Shown: positions 1 to 7,288 of the stretch, one piece after another
Numbering within the stretch: the stretch's first letter is position 1
Layout of the letters: every line of letters starts with the position of its first letter
Source: CAVQEK01 sp964596645
GTDB taxonomy: Bacteria; Bacteroidota; Bacteroidia; Cytophagales; Cyclobacteriaceae
Direction: 5' to 3'
Assembly: GCA_964596645.1 (NCBI GenBank)
Contig: CAZQVB010000018.1
Coordinates: 31,383-95,382, forward strand
Length of the DNA stretch: 64,000 bases
Translations under genes and position numbers: made by a program
Notes under the pieces: generated by a model
Databases searched by the model: none
The model's input: the letters and a program-made list of their open reading frames with translations, nothing else
Told to the model about the DNA's origin: nothing

Positions 1-1
1 T

Positions 2-667
2 TTCGACCCCAAGCTCAGCGAGCAGTGGGAGCCTAAGCCACGGGTGGTAAACCCCGGTGATGCACAGAAGGCACCATCCGACGCCATTGTGCTTTTCGAT
101 GGCGGAGACCTCTCCGAGTGGATTGGTACAAGCGGACAGCCTGCACGCTGGAAAGTGGAAAATGGCACTATGACAGTGGTGCCCAAGTCGGGGGCCATCA
201 CTACACGCAAAAAATTTGGGGATATGCAGCTCCACATCGAGTGGCGCACACCATCGGAAGTGAAGGGCGATGGTCAGGGCCGTGGCAATAGCGGCATATT
301 CCTGATGGACCGCTACGAACTTCAGGTGTTAGATTCTTACGAAAATGAAACCTATCCCAATGGTCAGGCGGGTAGTTTTTACAAGCAGCACATTCCTTTG
401 GTCAATGTGACCAAAAAGCCTGGTGAATGGCAAACCTATGACGTGATATTCGAAGCGCCTGAGTTTACAGAAGAAGGTTTCCTGAAAAGTCCTGCACGCG
501 TTACTGTTTTACACAACGGAGTGGTTGTACAGAACGATGTAGCGCTGTTCGGCCCCACCGAATACAACAAATTGCCCCGATACACAGCACACGACAAGGC
601 GCCCATCACCCTCCAGGACCACGGCAACCCCGTAAGCTTCCGCAACATCTGGGTGCGTGAGTTGTAA
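2..667 (+). CDS. DUF1080 (3-keto-disaccharide hydrolase-like) protein, 5' truncated by window edge
   Basis: The frame is open from base 2 to a TAA at 665-667, giving 221 visible residues. A GTG at 44 is an internal codon and not a credible start, because the upstream codons read smoothly into it. The visible part has the marks of the concanavalin-like DUF1080 fold: an opening 'VLFDGGDLSEW' strand, 'GNSGIFLMDRYELQVLDS' in the middle and the C-terminal 'PVSFRNIWVREL' strand. Members of this family are exported or lipid-anchored proteins that act on 3-keto-glucosides or related sugars in Bacteroidota. The signal peptide would lie outside the window. The gene ends directly at a repeat array. The family is clear; the substrate is unknown. 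Confidence 0.85.
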   Translation, partial: FDPKLSEQWEPKPRVVNPGDAQKAPSDAIVLFDGGDLSEWIGTSGQPARWKVENGTMTVVPKSGAITTRKKFGDMQLHIEWRTPSEVKGDGQGRGNSGIFLMDRYELQVLDSYENETYPNGQAGSFYKQHIPLVNVTKKPGEWQTYDVIFEAPEFTEEGFLKSPARVTVLHNGVVVQNDVALFGPTEYNKLPRYTAHDKAPITLQDHGNPVSFRNIWVREL

Positions 668-670
668 TGG

Positions 671-815
671 TAGACTGGTAGATTCGTGGAATGGTGAAGG
701 GGTGGATTAGCTCAAAGCTGAAAGCTCAAAGAAAAAGTGGATTGGTGGATTGTTAGATTCGTAGACTGGTAGATTCGTGGAATGGTGAAAGGGTGGATTA
801 GCTCAAAGCTGAAAG
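671..815 (+). repeat. Family A repeat, two copies 91 bases apart
   Basis: A 54-base unit at 671-724 recurs at 762-815 with one mismatch. It is built from smaller units such as 'TAGACTGGTAGATTCGTGG' followed by 'GGTGGATTAGCTCAAAGCTG'. Related but less exact copies occur at 28453-28519, 28560-28640 and 28961-28997. The array starts within four bases of the stop codon of the DUF1080 gene. Confidence 0.85.
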
Positions 816-870
816 TAAAAGTGGATTTGTGGGATGGTAGACTGGTTTACCACTCCCCACCACCTTTTCC

Positions 871-893
871 ATGGTCTGTGCCGCACAGACCAT
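871..893 (+). repeat. Perfect hairpin, 10-base arms
   Basis: ATGGTCTGTG at 871-880 pairs exactly with CACAGACCAT at 884-893 across a 3-base loop. There is no T-run after it, so it is not a classical terminator. Confidence 0.6.
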
Positions 894-1160
894 TTCGTGC
901 GGTAGGCCCAGCGCATTTTGCAGAATTGTGCTGGCAAGATTTTCTTTGATTCGTTTCTTTTCATCAACTGGAAGAGAAATGAACAGATATGGATTGTCGG
1001 CACCCTTTTAAGCATTTTGCTCCCCATATCACCGGTAAGCTTTCACTTGCCCATACTTCCAAAAATCTTCCACCCGGCCTCCGCCCTCTGTCAGCAGGTC
1101 ATGCTGATCTGGCCCGCCCGGCATTTATTTCAGGTTTTCATCATCTGTTTACTTTATAGA

Positions 1161-1188
1161 CAGATACTGAAACAAGTTCAGGATCACC
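1161..1188 (-). repeat. Family B repeat, reverse orientation
   Basis: On the minus strand this reads as a TCCTGAACTTGTTTCAG-type inverted repeat, the same element as at 29027-29051 and 63704-63730. The preceding bases (about 1110-1145, with ATTTATTTCAGG and TTTTCATCATCTG) resemble the element at 28648-28697, so the copy is probably compound. Confidence 0.7.
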
Positions 1189-1274
1189 ATCCTATTTGAC
1201 AAGGCGCTCATTTCCATTTGTTTTATACTTTCTTTAGCTTAGCGCAGTATCATAAACATCAAAAGTCGAAGGCC

Positions 1275-1517
1275 TTGAACGTAAACCAGAAAGTGTCAGA
1301 AATACTGATTGATAAAATCGGACTTGTAGAAACGGAGATTACACCGGATGCCAGTTTCACCAAAGATCTGGGGATAGACTCGCTCGACTATGCCGAACTG
1401 GTGATGGAGTTTGAGCAGGCATTCAATATTCGCATACCCGACAGCGATGCCGAGCACCTGGAAACCATAAGCCAGACCGTGCGGTACATCGAAGGCAAAC
1501 TGAAAGAAAAAGAGTAG
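1275..1517 (+). CDS. Acyl carrier protein
   Basis: A stand-alone acyl carrier protein of 80 residues. The sequence 'LGIDSLDYAELVMEFE' contains the DSL motif, and its serine (about residue 36) should carry the 4'-phosphopantetheine arm. The acidic helix after it and the 'FNIRIPDSDAEHLETI' segment fit the four-helix ACP fold. I prefer the TTG at 1275, which gives the usual length. An upstream TTG at 1218 would add 19 residues encoded in non-conserved spacer. The next gene, a glycosyltransferase, starts 13 bases downstream, so the two are probably cotranscribed. The primary fatty-acid ACP normally sits in a fab cluster, so this may be a specialised carrier for lipid or glycolipid acylation; that is inference. 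Confidence 0.85.
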   Translation: MNVNQKVSEILIDKIGLVETEITPDASFTKDLGIDSLDYAELVMEFEQAFNIRIPDSDAEHLETISQTVRYIEGKLKEKE

Positions 1518-1530
1518 AAGCAGTACTCTT

Positions 1531-2619
1531 ATGCCTGCAAAAAAGCGCTTCTTATTTCTGGTTCAAGGCGAAGGGCGCGGCCACATGACGCAGGCTATGG
1601 TGCTCAACAAACTGCTTACTAAGCATGGTCATGAGGTGGTGCATGTATTCATCGGCAGTAGTGGCCGAAGGCACATACCCGACTATTTTTTCCAACAGTT
1701 TCAGTGCCCGGTGGTGCCGCTTACATCGCCCAATTTTGTGCTCGATAAGCACAACAAATCGCTGAAACTAAGCAATACCCTGGTGCACAACGCCAAATAC
1801 CTGCGCACTTACTACAGCAGCTTACAGCAAATCGATGAAGTGGTGCGGCGGTTGCAGCCCGATGTGGTGCTTAATTTTTATGATTTTCTGGGTGGGTTTT
1901 ACTATCGATTTTTTCGCCCAAAGCCAAAGCACATTTGCATCGGTCGACAGTTTTTGGCCGGTCATCCGCAATTTCCTTTTGCCTCAGGCCGGCCGGTGGA
2001 GAAGCAGCTCTACCTCAGCAACAACGCTCTGACGGCTACCGCAGCTTTTCGCAAGATAGCGTTGTCTTTTTTACCCTACGAGCCATTGGTGTACAACAAT
2101 ATATTTGTGACACCGCCGCTGATACGCCCCGAAGTGATGGAAATGAAACCGGAAAGAGAAAACTTTTTACTGGCGTACATGGTCAACGATGGCTATGCCG
2201 AAGAGGTGATGGCCTGGCAGCGCCGGCACAGCGATACCACCATACATTGCTTTTGGGACAGGCAAGGCATGCCAGACGATTACTCGCCCCAGCCCAACCT
2301 TACCTTTCACCAGATTGATCAGACAAAATTTCTACAACTAATGGCCCGCTGCAAGGGCTACTGTTCCACGGCTGGTTTTGAGTCCATTTGCGAAGCGATG
2401 TACTTGGGTAAGCCTGCCATGATGGTGCCGGTGGCCAGCCAGTACGAGCAGGCTTGCAATGCCATAGATGCCGAGAAAGCCGGGGCAGGTATATCTGCGC
2501 CGTATTTCGATATTGATCTGCTGCTGGGCTACATGCCCACGTACCATAGCAATGACCAGTTTCGCGCATGGGCCGCGCGCCTGGAGCCGCTCATGATGCA
2601 GGCGCTCACTGATTTTTAG
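1531..2619 (+). CDS. GT-B fold glycosyltransferase (GT1/GT28-like)
   Basis: A 362-residue cytoplasmic or membrane-associated glycosyltransferase. The N-terminus shows the Rossmann start with a glycine loop, 'LFLVQGEGRGHMTQA', comparable to the GGTGGH loop of MurG-type enzymes. The C-terminal half carries the nucleotide-sugar binding region 'GFESICEAMYLGKPAMMVPV' followed by 'QYEQACNA', typical of GT1/GT28 proteins. It follows an acyl carrier protein gene by 13 bases and converges with the helicase gene, whose stop lies 14 bases away. The pairing with an ACP suggests a glycolipid pathway, but neither donor nor acceptor can be read from sequence. No signal peptide or membrane segment is evident. 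Confidence 0.8.
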   Translation: MPAKKRFLFLVQGEGRGHMTQAMVLNKLLTKHGHEVVHVFIGSSGRRHIPDYFFQQFQCPVVPLTSPNFVLDKHNKSLKLSNTLVHNAKYLRTYYSSLQQIDEVVRRLQPDVVLNFYDFLGGFYYRFFRPKPKHICIGRQFLAGHPQFPFASGRPVEKQLYLSNNALTATAAFRKIALSFLPYEPLVYNNIFVTPPLIRPEVMEMKPERENFLLAYMVNDGYAEEVMAWQRRHSDTTIHCFWDRQGMPDDYSPQPNLTFHQIDQTKFLQLMARCKGYCSTAGFESICEAMYLGKPAMMVPVASQYEQACNAIDAEKAGAGISAPYFDIDLLLGYMPTYHSNDQFRAWAARLEPLMMQALTDF

Positions 2620-2633
2620 CAATACCGGTTGGG

Positions 2634-5576
2634 CTATTCCAGCAGCATGGCGATGTCGTCTTGAGATAGGCTCTTTACGAAGCTTTCTTCGGTAGAGATC
2701 AGCTCTGTCGCCAATCTTTTCTTTCGGCTTTGCAGCAATAGTATTTTCTCCTCTACGGTGTTTTTGGTTATAAATTTATAGGTAAACACCTTGTTCTTTT
2801 GTCCGATCCTGTGTGCCCTGTCCATGGCTTGTTGCTCCACGGCAGGATTCCACCAGGGGTCCAGGATGAACACATATTCGGCTTCGGTGAGGTTGAGCCC
2901 TACGCCACCGGCTTTGAGAGAAATAAGAAAAACTTTGATGTCGGGGTTGTTCTGAAACTGCTCTACCTGATGCTGACGGTCGCGTGTGGCGCCATCCAGA
3001 TAGGCATAGGCCACTTGCTGCTGGTCGAGGTAGTGCGAGAGTATGGAGAGGTGCTTTACAAATTGGCTAAAGATAAGCACCTTATGATCTTCGCTGATGG
3101 TGCTCATGAGCATGTGCGTGACGGTGTCCATCTTGCCAGAGTCGCCCTGATAATCGGGGTCAATCATTTTTGGGTGGTTGGCCAGTTGCCTTAGTTTGCT
3201 CAGCCCCTGCAGCAGCAGTATCTGCGATTTCTTTACGCCCTGCTCCTCTATCACGTCGAGTATTTTATTCCGAAACTGTGTTTTGATTTCTTCATAGCGC
3301 TCTTCCTGCATGGTGGTCATGCTGCAGTATTTTACGCTTTCTACCTTTTCGGGCAGCTCGGTAGCCACTTGCGACTTGTGCCGCCGCATAATGAAGGGCT
3401 TGATGATGGTGTAGAGTTTCCGTGTTTTCTCCGTGTCATTTTTTTTCTCGATGGGCATCAGAAATTCCTTTTTGAAAAATCCCTGATTGCCCAACAAGCC
3501 CGGGTTCACGAAGCTCATTTGAGACCAAAGATCCAGGGTGCTGTTCTCCAGCGGTGTGCCGGTTAATATCAGTTTGTTGCGTGCATGGAGCTTGCGCACG
3601 GCCTTGGAGATGATGGAATTGGGGTTTTTGATGGCCTGCGACTCATCGAGTATCACATAGTTGAAATGAAAATTTTTCAATATGTCGATGTCGAGCCGCG
3701 TGATGCCGTAGCTGGTTATGATGAGGTCTTTGCCTTCGAAGGTAGCCGGGTTTTTTACCCGGCCGGTGCCGGAGTAGATGTACAGCGCGAGGGAAGGGGT
3801 GAACTTTCCAGCCTCTACTTCCCAGTTGTATATCAGCGATGTAGGCACTATGAGCAAGGAAGGTTGGTGCTCTCCGCGCTCTTTGAGGGCCTGAAGCATG
3901 GCCAGGGTTTGTATCGTTTTTCCCAGACCCATATCGTCGGCCAGGCAACCGCCGAATTTGTACTTATTCAGAAATTGAAGCCAGTTATAGCCAGCCTTTT
4001 GGTAGGGGCGCAAATCGCCCACAAATCCGGCGGGTACAGCTTCTTCTTCTATTTCTTCAAAATTGCGCAACTGCTCCAGCTTGCGGCTCATCGTCACCTT
4101 GGCCAACTGCCCCGTTTCCAGGTCTTTGACCAAAGCCAGGTGGTATTTTTTCAGCGTGAGATTCTCACCATTTACCTTCGAATCATCAGCAAAGGCAAAC
4201 AGCTCCGAATACTCGGTGATCCATGCGTCGGGAATCACGCCTATTTCGCCATTGGGCAATACTATTTCATTGTTTTTGCGCAGGATCACGCGGCGCAATT
4301 CCTTGAAAGGTATTTCATAATCGCCAAAGCGAACGATGGCAAGGATGTCGAACCAGTCGATGTTTTCCTGCACTTCCACCGTAATCGACGATTTGCCAAG
4401 GAAATAGCGCTTATTTTCTGTGGATTTTTGCTTCAGTGCCACACCCATTTCTTCCAATAGCTGCTGATGGCGTGAAATCCACAGGATACCGTCAGATTTA
4501 GACACCGCATATTTAGAGTGCTTCAGTTGTAGATCATTCGCGCGAAGTTGGCTCAGCACGTTTTTCTCTGCTTCCAGATTGCGCTCTATGCGGTAAAAAG
4601 TATAATGATCTCCTTCCTGCTCTACTTTCACGCTCACCTGGCCGGCGTTGTCGGTGCGAAAGCTATATGGCCCGTATTGAAAGGAAAGATCGAATACGAT
4701 GTGCTGCGTAATGGCAGCGTTTTCTTCATTTGCGGCAGCATCCGCAAACAGTGACATGGTGTCGCCGCCTGTGGCTTGCATTTCTGAAAAAGAGAGCACA
4801 GGCTGTGGCTTGCCGCGGTAGGTTTTGATGTCGAAACCTTTGGCATACACGTCGAAGGTTCCGACGAGGGGCGCTATAAATTTGCGGTAGTACATATCCT
4901 CCACGTTTTTAGGTACTACTATGTAGCGCTTCTTCAGAAAGGGCAGCAACTTATGGCCGTCTACATATTTATTGAAACCATAGAGCTTACCGTTGCATAT
5001 GAGCCAGGCCGGGTCGCGGCACACGATGTATGAGTTGCAGGATTGAAAATCTATCTTTTCGCCGGCGTACTTGATGGTGGGGAAGTAATGCGTGTTGTCT
5101 TCATTTCGCCTGAAATGAAAAAGTACGCTGGCTTTTTCCGGCATTATTTCTATTTGTCTCCAGGTGGGTTCGCCATCATTGCCCATCTCAAAAAGCATTT
5201 TGCCAGGCACCAGTTCCAGAATGGCTGCACGACGGCGTTCCAGATAATTTTGAATCTCCTTCAGCAGCAATTCGTCCTTTTTTTCTGTTTTATACACTTT
5301 TTCAAAAAAGTCGCGCGGCTTTATTTTAGACTTATAAAATTTGCGAATCACCGCTTCCTGCTGCATGGAGTCCATTAATTTGATCATTTCATAGTCGCTG
5401 GCATCGAGGCCGTTGGCAAATTCCGGCGCGTTTTGCGATGAGATGTTCTGATGCCTCAGCGTAAGCTTCCGGTTGTCGTCGAGCTGCACCACAAAAGACT
5501 CGAACAGGTATCCCAGAAATTCGTGCTCGAAAAGAGAGTATATTATCTGATAAGGCTGAGATGTCGAAACTTTCAT
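2634..5576 (-). CDS. SNF2/Swi2-family DEAD-box-like helicase
   Basis: A 980-residue SNF2-type ATPase that should move along or remodel protein-DNA complexes. Visible motifs are Walker A 'ADDMGLGKTIQT' (about residue 547), a motif II reading DESQ in 'VILDESQAIKN' (about 645) where DEAH is more usual, motif III 'LTGTPLENS', and the C-terminal helicase motif 'MDRAHRIGQ' (about 924). The first 500 residues are a family-specific N-terminal region without zinc-finger cysteines. I chose ATG at 5576 (MKVSTSQPYQI); a longer frame to 5624 adds 16 unconvincing residues. No restriction or defence gene lies beside it, so a general DNA-metabolism role is likelier than phage defence. It converges with the glycosyltransferase gene. 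Confidence 0.92.
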   Translation of the reverse strand: MKVSTSQPYQIIYSLFEHEFLGYLFESFVVQLDDNRKLTLRHQNISSQNAPEFANGLDASDYEMIKLMDSMQQEAVIRKFYKSKIKPRDFFEKVYKTEKKDELLLKEIQNYLERRRAAILELVPGKMLFEMGNDGEPTWRQIEIMPEKASVLFHFRRNEDNTHYFPTIKYAGEKIDFQSCNSYIVCRDPAWLICNGKLYGFNKYVDGHKLLPFLKKRYIVVPKNVEDMYYRKFIAPLVGTFDVYAKGFDIKTYRGKPQPVLSFSEMQATGGDTMSLFADAAANEENAAITQHIVFDLSFQYGPYSFRTDNAGQVSVKVEQEGDHYTFYRIERNLEAEKNVLSQLRANDLQLKHSKYAVSKSDGILWISRHQQLLEEMGVALKQKSTENKRYFLGKSSITVEVQENIDWFDILAIVRFGDYEIPFKELRRVILRKNNEIVLPNGEIGVIPDAWITEYSELFAFADDSKVNGENLTLKKYHLALVKDLETGQLAKVTMSRKLEQLRNFEEIEEEAVPAGFVGDLRPYQKAGYNWLQFLNKYKFGGCLADDMGLGKTIQTLAMLQALKERGEHQPSLLIVPTSLIYNWEVEAGKFTPSLALYIYSGTGRVKNPATFEGKDLIITSYGITRLDIDILKNFHFNYVILDESQAIKNPNSIISKAVRKLHARNKLILTGTPLENSTLDLWSQMSFVNPGLLGNQGFFKKEFLMPIEKKNDTEKTRKLYTIIKPFIMRRHKSQVATELPEKVESVKYCSMTTMQEERYEEIKTQFRNKILDVIEEQGVKKSQILLLQGLSKLRQLANHPKMIDPDYQGDSGKMDTVTHMLMSTISEDHKVLIFSQFVKHLSILSHYLDQQQVAYAYLDGATRDRQHQVEQFQNNPDIKVFLISLKAGGVGLNLTEAEYVFILDPWWNPAVEQQAMDRAHRIGQKNKVFTYKFITKNTVEEKILLLQSRKKRLATELISTEESFVKSLSQDDIAMLLE

Positions 5577-5898
5577 AAAAACAGTAAAAAATATGTCTCC
5601 CCAAGCCTCTGTGTGCCAGGGCATTACAGAGTGGAGATGTAAATGTGTAAAGAGCTAAACAAGAAGAAAACGCTCAAAAATGAGCGACTAAACTTTCGAA
5701 AGTGACCAAAAATGTTCTTACTGTCAATGACAAATATCATTTATTGCCAGGTGTGCCTCAGTGCGCAGCATACAATCGTTAGCACATTTTGTTTTTTTGC
5801 CCCGGGGTGCTGGTGTTGTTTCATTTATATAGTGCAAGAACAAGAAGCCCATGAATAATTGATAAATTACTTGCACGTTTACGTGCAGGGAAGCAAGA
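5577..5898. other. Intergenic region between divergent helicase and protease genes
   Basis: No gene. It holds three small inverted repeats: CGCTCA/TGAGCG at 5671-5686, a 12-base palindrome ACTTTCGAAAGT at 5692-5703, and TGCACGT-TT-ACGTGCA at 5872-5887. I found no exact -7 element (TAnnTTTG) on either strand. Confidence 0.6.
5872..5887 (+). promoter_or_regulatory. Inverted repeat 12 bases upstream of the protease start
   Basis: TGCACGT and ACGTGCA form perfect 7-base arms around TT. The position, ending 11 bases before the ATG at 5899, suits an operator or a leader hairpin. No regulator can be assigned. Confidence 0.35.
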
Positions 5899-7140
5899 AT
5901 GAGTTTGAGGATAGCCTATAAATACATATTAATATTCACAGCGGCAGTTTTGCTGTACGACGCGGCGAATGGCCAATTTTTGGGCCTGCACATGGAAGGC
6001 AACAGGCGCAGGATCAACATTCCCATAGAAGTTTACAACAACCTGGTGGTGGTGCCGGTAATGCTCAATAACAGCGTACCGCTCAAGTTCATACTCGACA
6101 CCGGCGTGCGCTCCACCATATTGATAGAAAAAACCTACACAGACTTGCTGGGGGTGCAATACAGCCGCAAGATCACGCTCTATGGCGTAGGCAATAACAA
6201 GACGGTGGAAGCCTATGTGGCTACCAATGTTTCTATAGAGTTGCCCGGCCTCGACGGCGCCGGCCAATCGATGCTGGTGCTGGAAGAGGACTACCTGAAC
6301 CTGCGCAACCACCTGGGCACGGAGGTGCACGGCATCATTGGCTACGATGTGTTCAGCCGGTTTGTGGTGGAGATCAACTACCAGCGCAATCTGCTCACCC
6401 TGCACAAACCGCTTTTCTACAAACCGCGACCCAGGGATAAAGCCATCGATCTGGAGGTATATGACACCAAGCCTTACGTGCAAATACCCCTTCAGCTGAA
6501 TGACACGGTAGGTATACAGGCCAAGCTAATGATCGATACAGGGGCCAGCCATGCCCTGGTGCTCCATACCGACTCTCATGAGCGCATCACGCTGCCTGGC
6601 CAAAATATTGAGACCAAGCTCGGCAGAGGCCTTGCCGGCGAAATAGAAGGACATCTTGCGCGCATTGATGGCGTGCAGCTATCGGACTATGCGCTCAGCG
6701 ATGTGATCGTGTCGTACCCCGATGACGCTACCTACTCCGATTCGCTCTTTGTGGCCGAGCGCAATGGTACCATCGGCGGTGAGATGTTGCGCAAATTCAG
6801 GGTTGTGATCGACTTTTTTGGTGAGAAGATATACCTGAGAAAAAATGCCCGGTACAAAAAGCCGTTCGACTACAACATGAGTGGTATAGAATTTTCGGCG
6901 CGGGGCAACGATCTCAACACCTTTGTGATATACGATGTGCGCAAATACTCGCCCGCACACCATGCCGAGGTGATGCCCGGCGATACCATACTTCAGATCA
7001 ATTCCCTGGAGTCCGATCGCCTGGAGCTCAGCAATATCTACAGTATGCTGAACAGGAAAGCGGGCAAGCGCGTGCGGCTCAAGCTCAGGCGCAACGGCCA
7101 AATTTTATCCAAAGAGTTCTGGCTGAGAAAGGAGATTTAG
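5899..7140 (+). CDS. Retropepsin-like aspartyl protease with PDZ domain
   Basis: A 413-residue exported protein. The N-terminus is a signal peptide or anchor (residues about 5-25, 'YILIFTAAVLLYDAANG'). Two aspartyl protease lobes follow, each with a D-T-G motif: 'FILDTGVRS' (Asp67) and 'LMIDTGASHAL' (about Asp212). A C-terminal PDZ domain covers about residues 335-405, with 'HAEVMPGDTILQINS' as its carboxylate-binding region. The layout matches the Bacteroidota retropepsin-like family with PDZ, which works in the periplasm. The natural substrate is unknown. Nothing next to it suggests a pathway; lepA starts 148 bases downstream behind its own promoter. Confidence 0.88.
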   Translation: MSLRIAYKYILIFTAAVLLYDAANGQFLGLHMEGNRRRINIPIEVYNNLVVVPVMLNNSVPLKFILDTGVRSTILIEKTYTDLLGVQYSRKITLYGVGNNKTVEAYVATNVSIELPGLDGAGQSMLVLEEDYLNLRNHLGTEVHGIIGYDVFSRFVVEINYQRNLLTLHKPLFYKPRPRDKAIDLEVYDTKPYVQIPLQLNDTVGIQAKLMIDTGASHALVLHTDSHERITLPGQNIETKLGRGLAGEIEGHLARIDGVQLSDYALSDVIVSYPDDATYSDSLFVAERNGTIGGEMLRKFRVVIDFFGEKIYLRKNARYKKPFDYNMSGIEFSARGNDLNTFVIYDVRKYSPAHHAEVMPGDTILQINSLESDRLELSNIYSMLNRKAGKRVRLKLRRNGQILSKEFWLRKEI

Positions 7141-7263
7141 GTCAAATTACGGGCAGAATTCATGGCCGTATTAAAGCAGGTGCCTATGCGGCAATTGCCT
7201 AAACAAATTGCCCTTTGTGGCCCTTAATCAAAAGGTTGCATTTTAGTATTGGCCGGAAATGGC

Positions 7264-7271
7264 TAGCTTTG
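7264..7271 (+). promoter_or_regulatory. Candidate -7 element for lepA
   Basis: TAGCTTTG matches the Bacteroidota -7 consensus TAnnTTTG exactly and lies 17 bases before the lepA ATG at 7289. The -33 region is weak: TTT at 7241-7243, 20 bases upstream, replaces TTG. A start at this site would give a very short leader and exclude the in-frame ATG at 7259 as the lepA start. Confidence 0.5.
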
Positions 7272-7288
7272 CACTTCTTTTTTTCAAT

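Larger units (their letters stand above)
668..1274. other. Intergenic repeat-rich spacer
   Basis: No convincing gene. From left to right it holds two copies of a 54-base repeat (family A), a perfect 10-base hairpin at 871-893, an open minus-strand frame at 798-1007 that reads like a protein fragment but has no good start, and a family B element in reverse orientation at about 1095-1190. The forward frame at 918-1199 ends in family B sequence and is not a gene. Confidence 0.7.

Noticed and set aside
918..1199. 93-codon plus-strand frame
   Set aside because: Its C-terminal third is family B repeat, the composition is not protein-like, and it opposes a more plausible frame on the other strand.
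2634..5576. SNF2 helicase as part of a DISARM-like or restriction defence system
   Set aside because: No methylase, nuclease or PLD gene is adjacent, and the neighbours are an ACP/glycosyltransferase pair and a protease.
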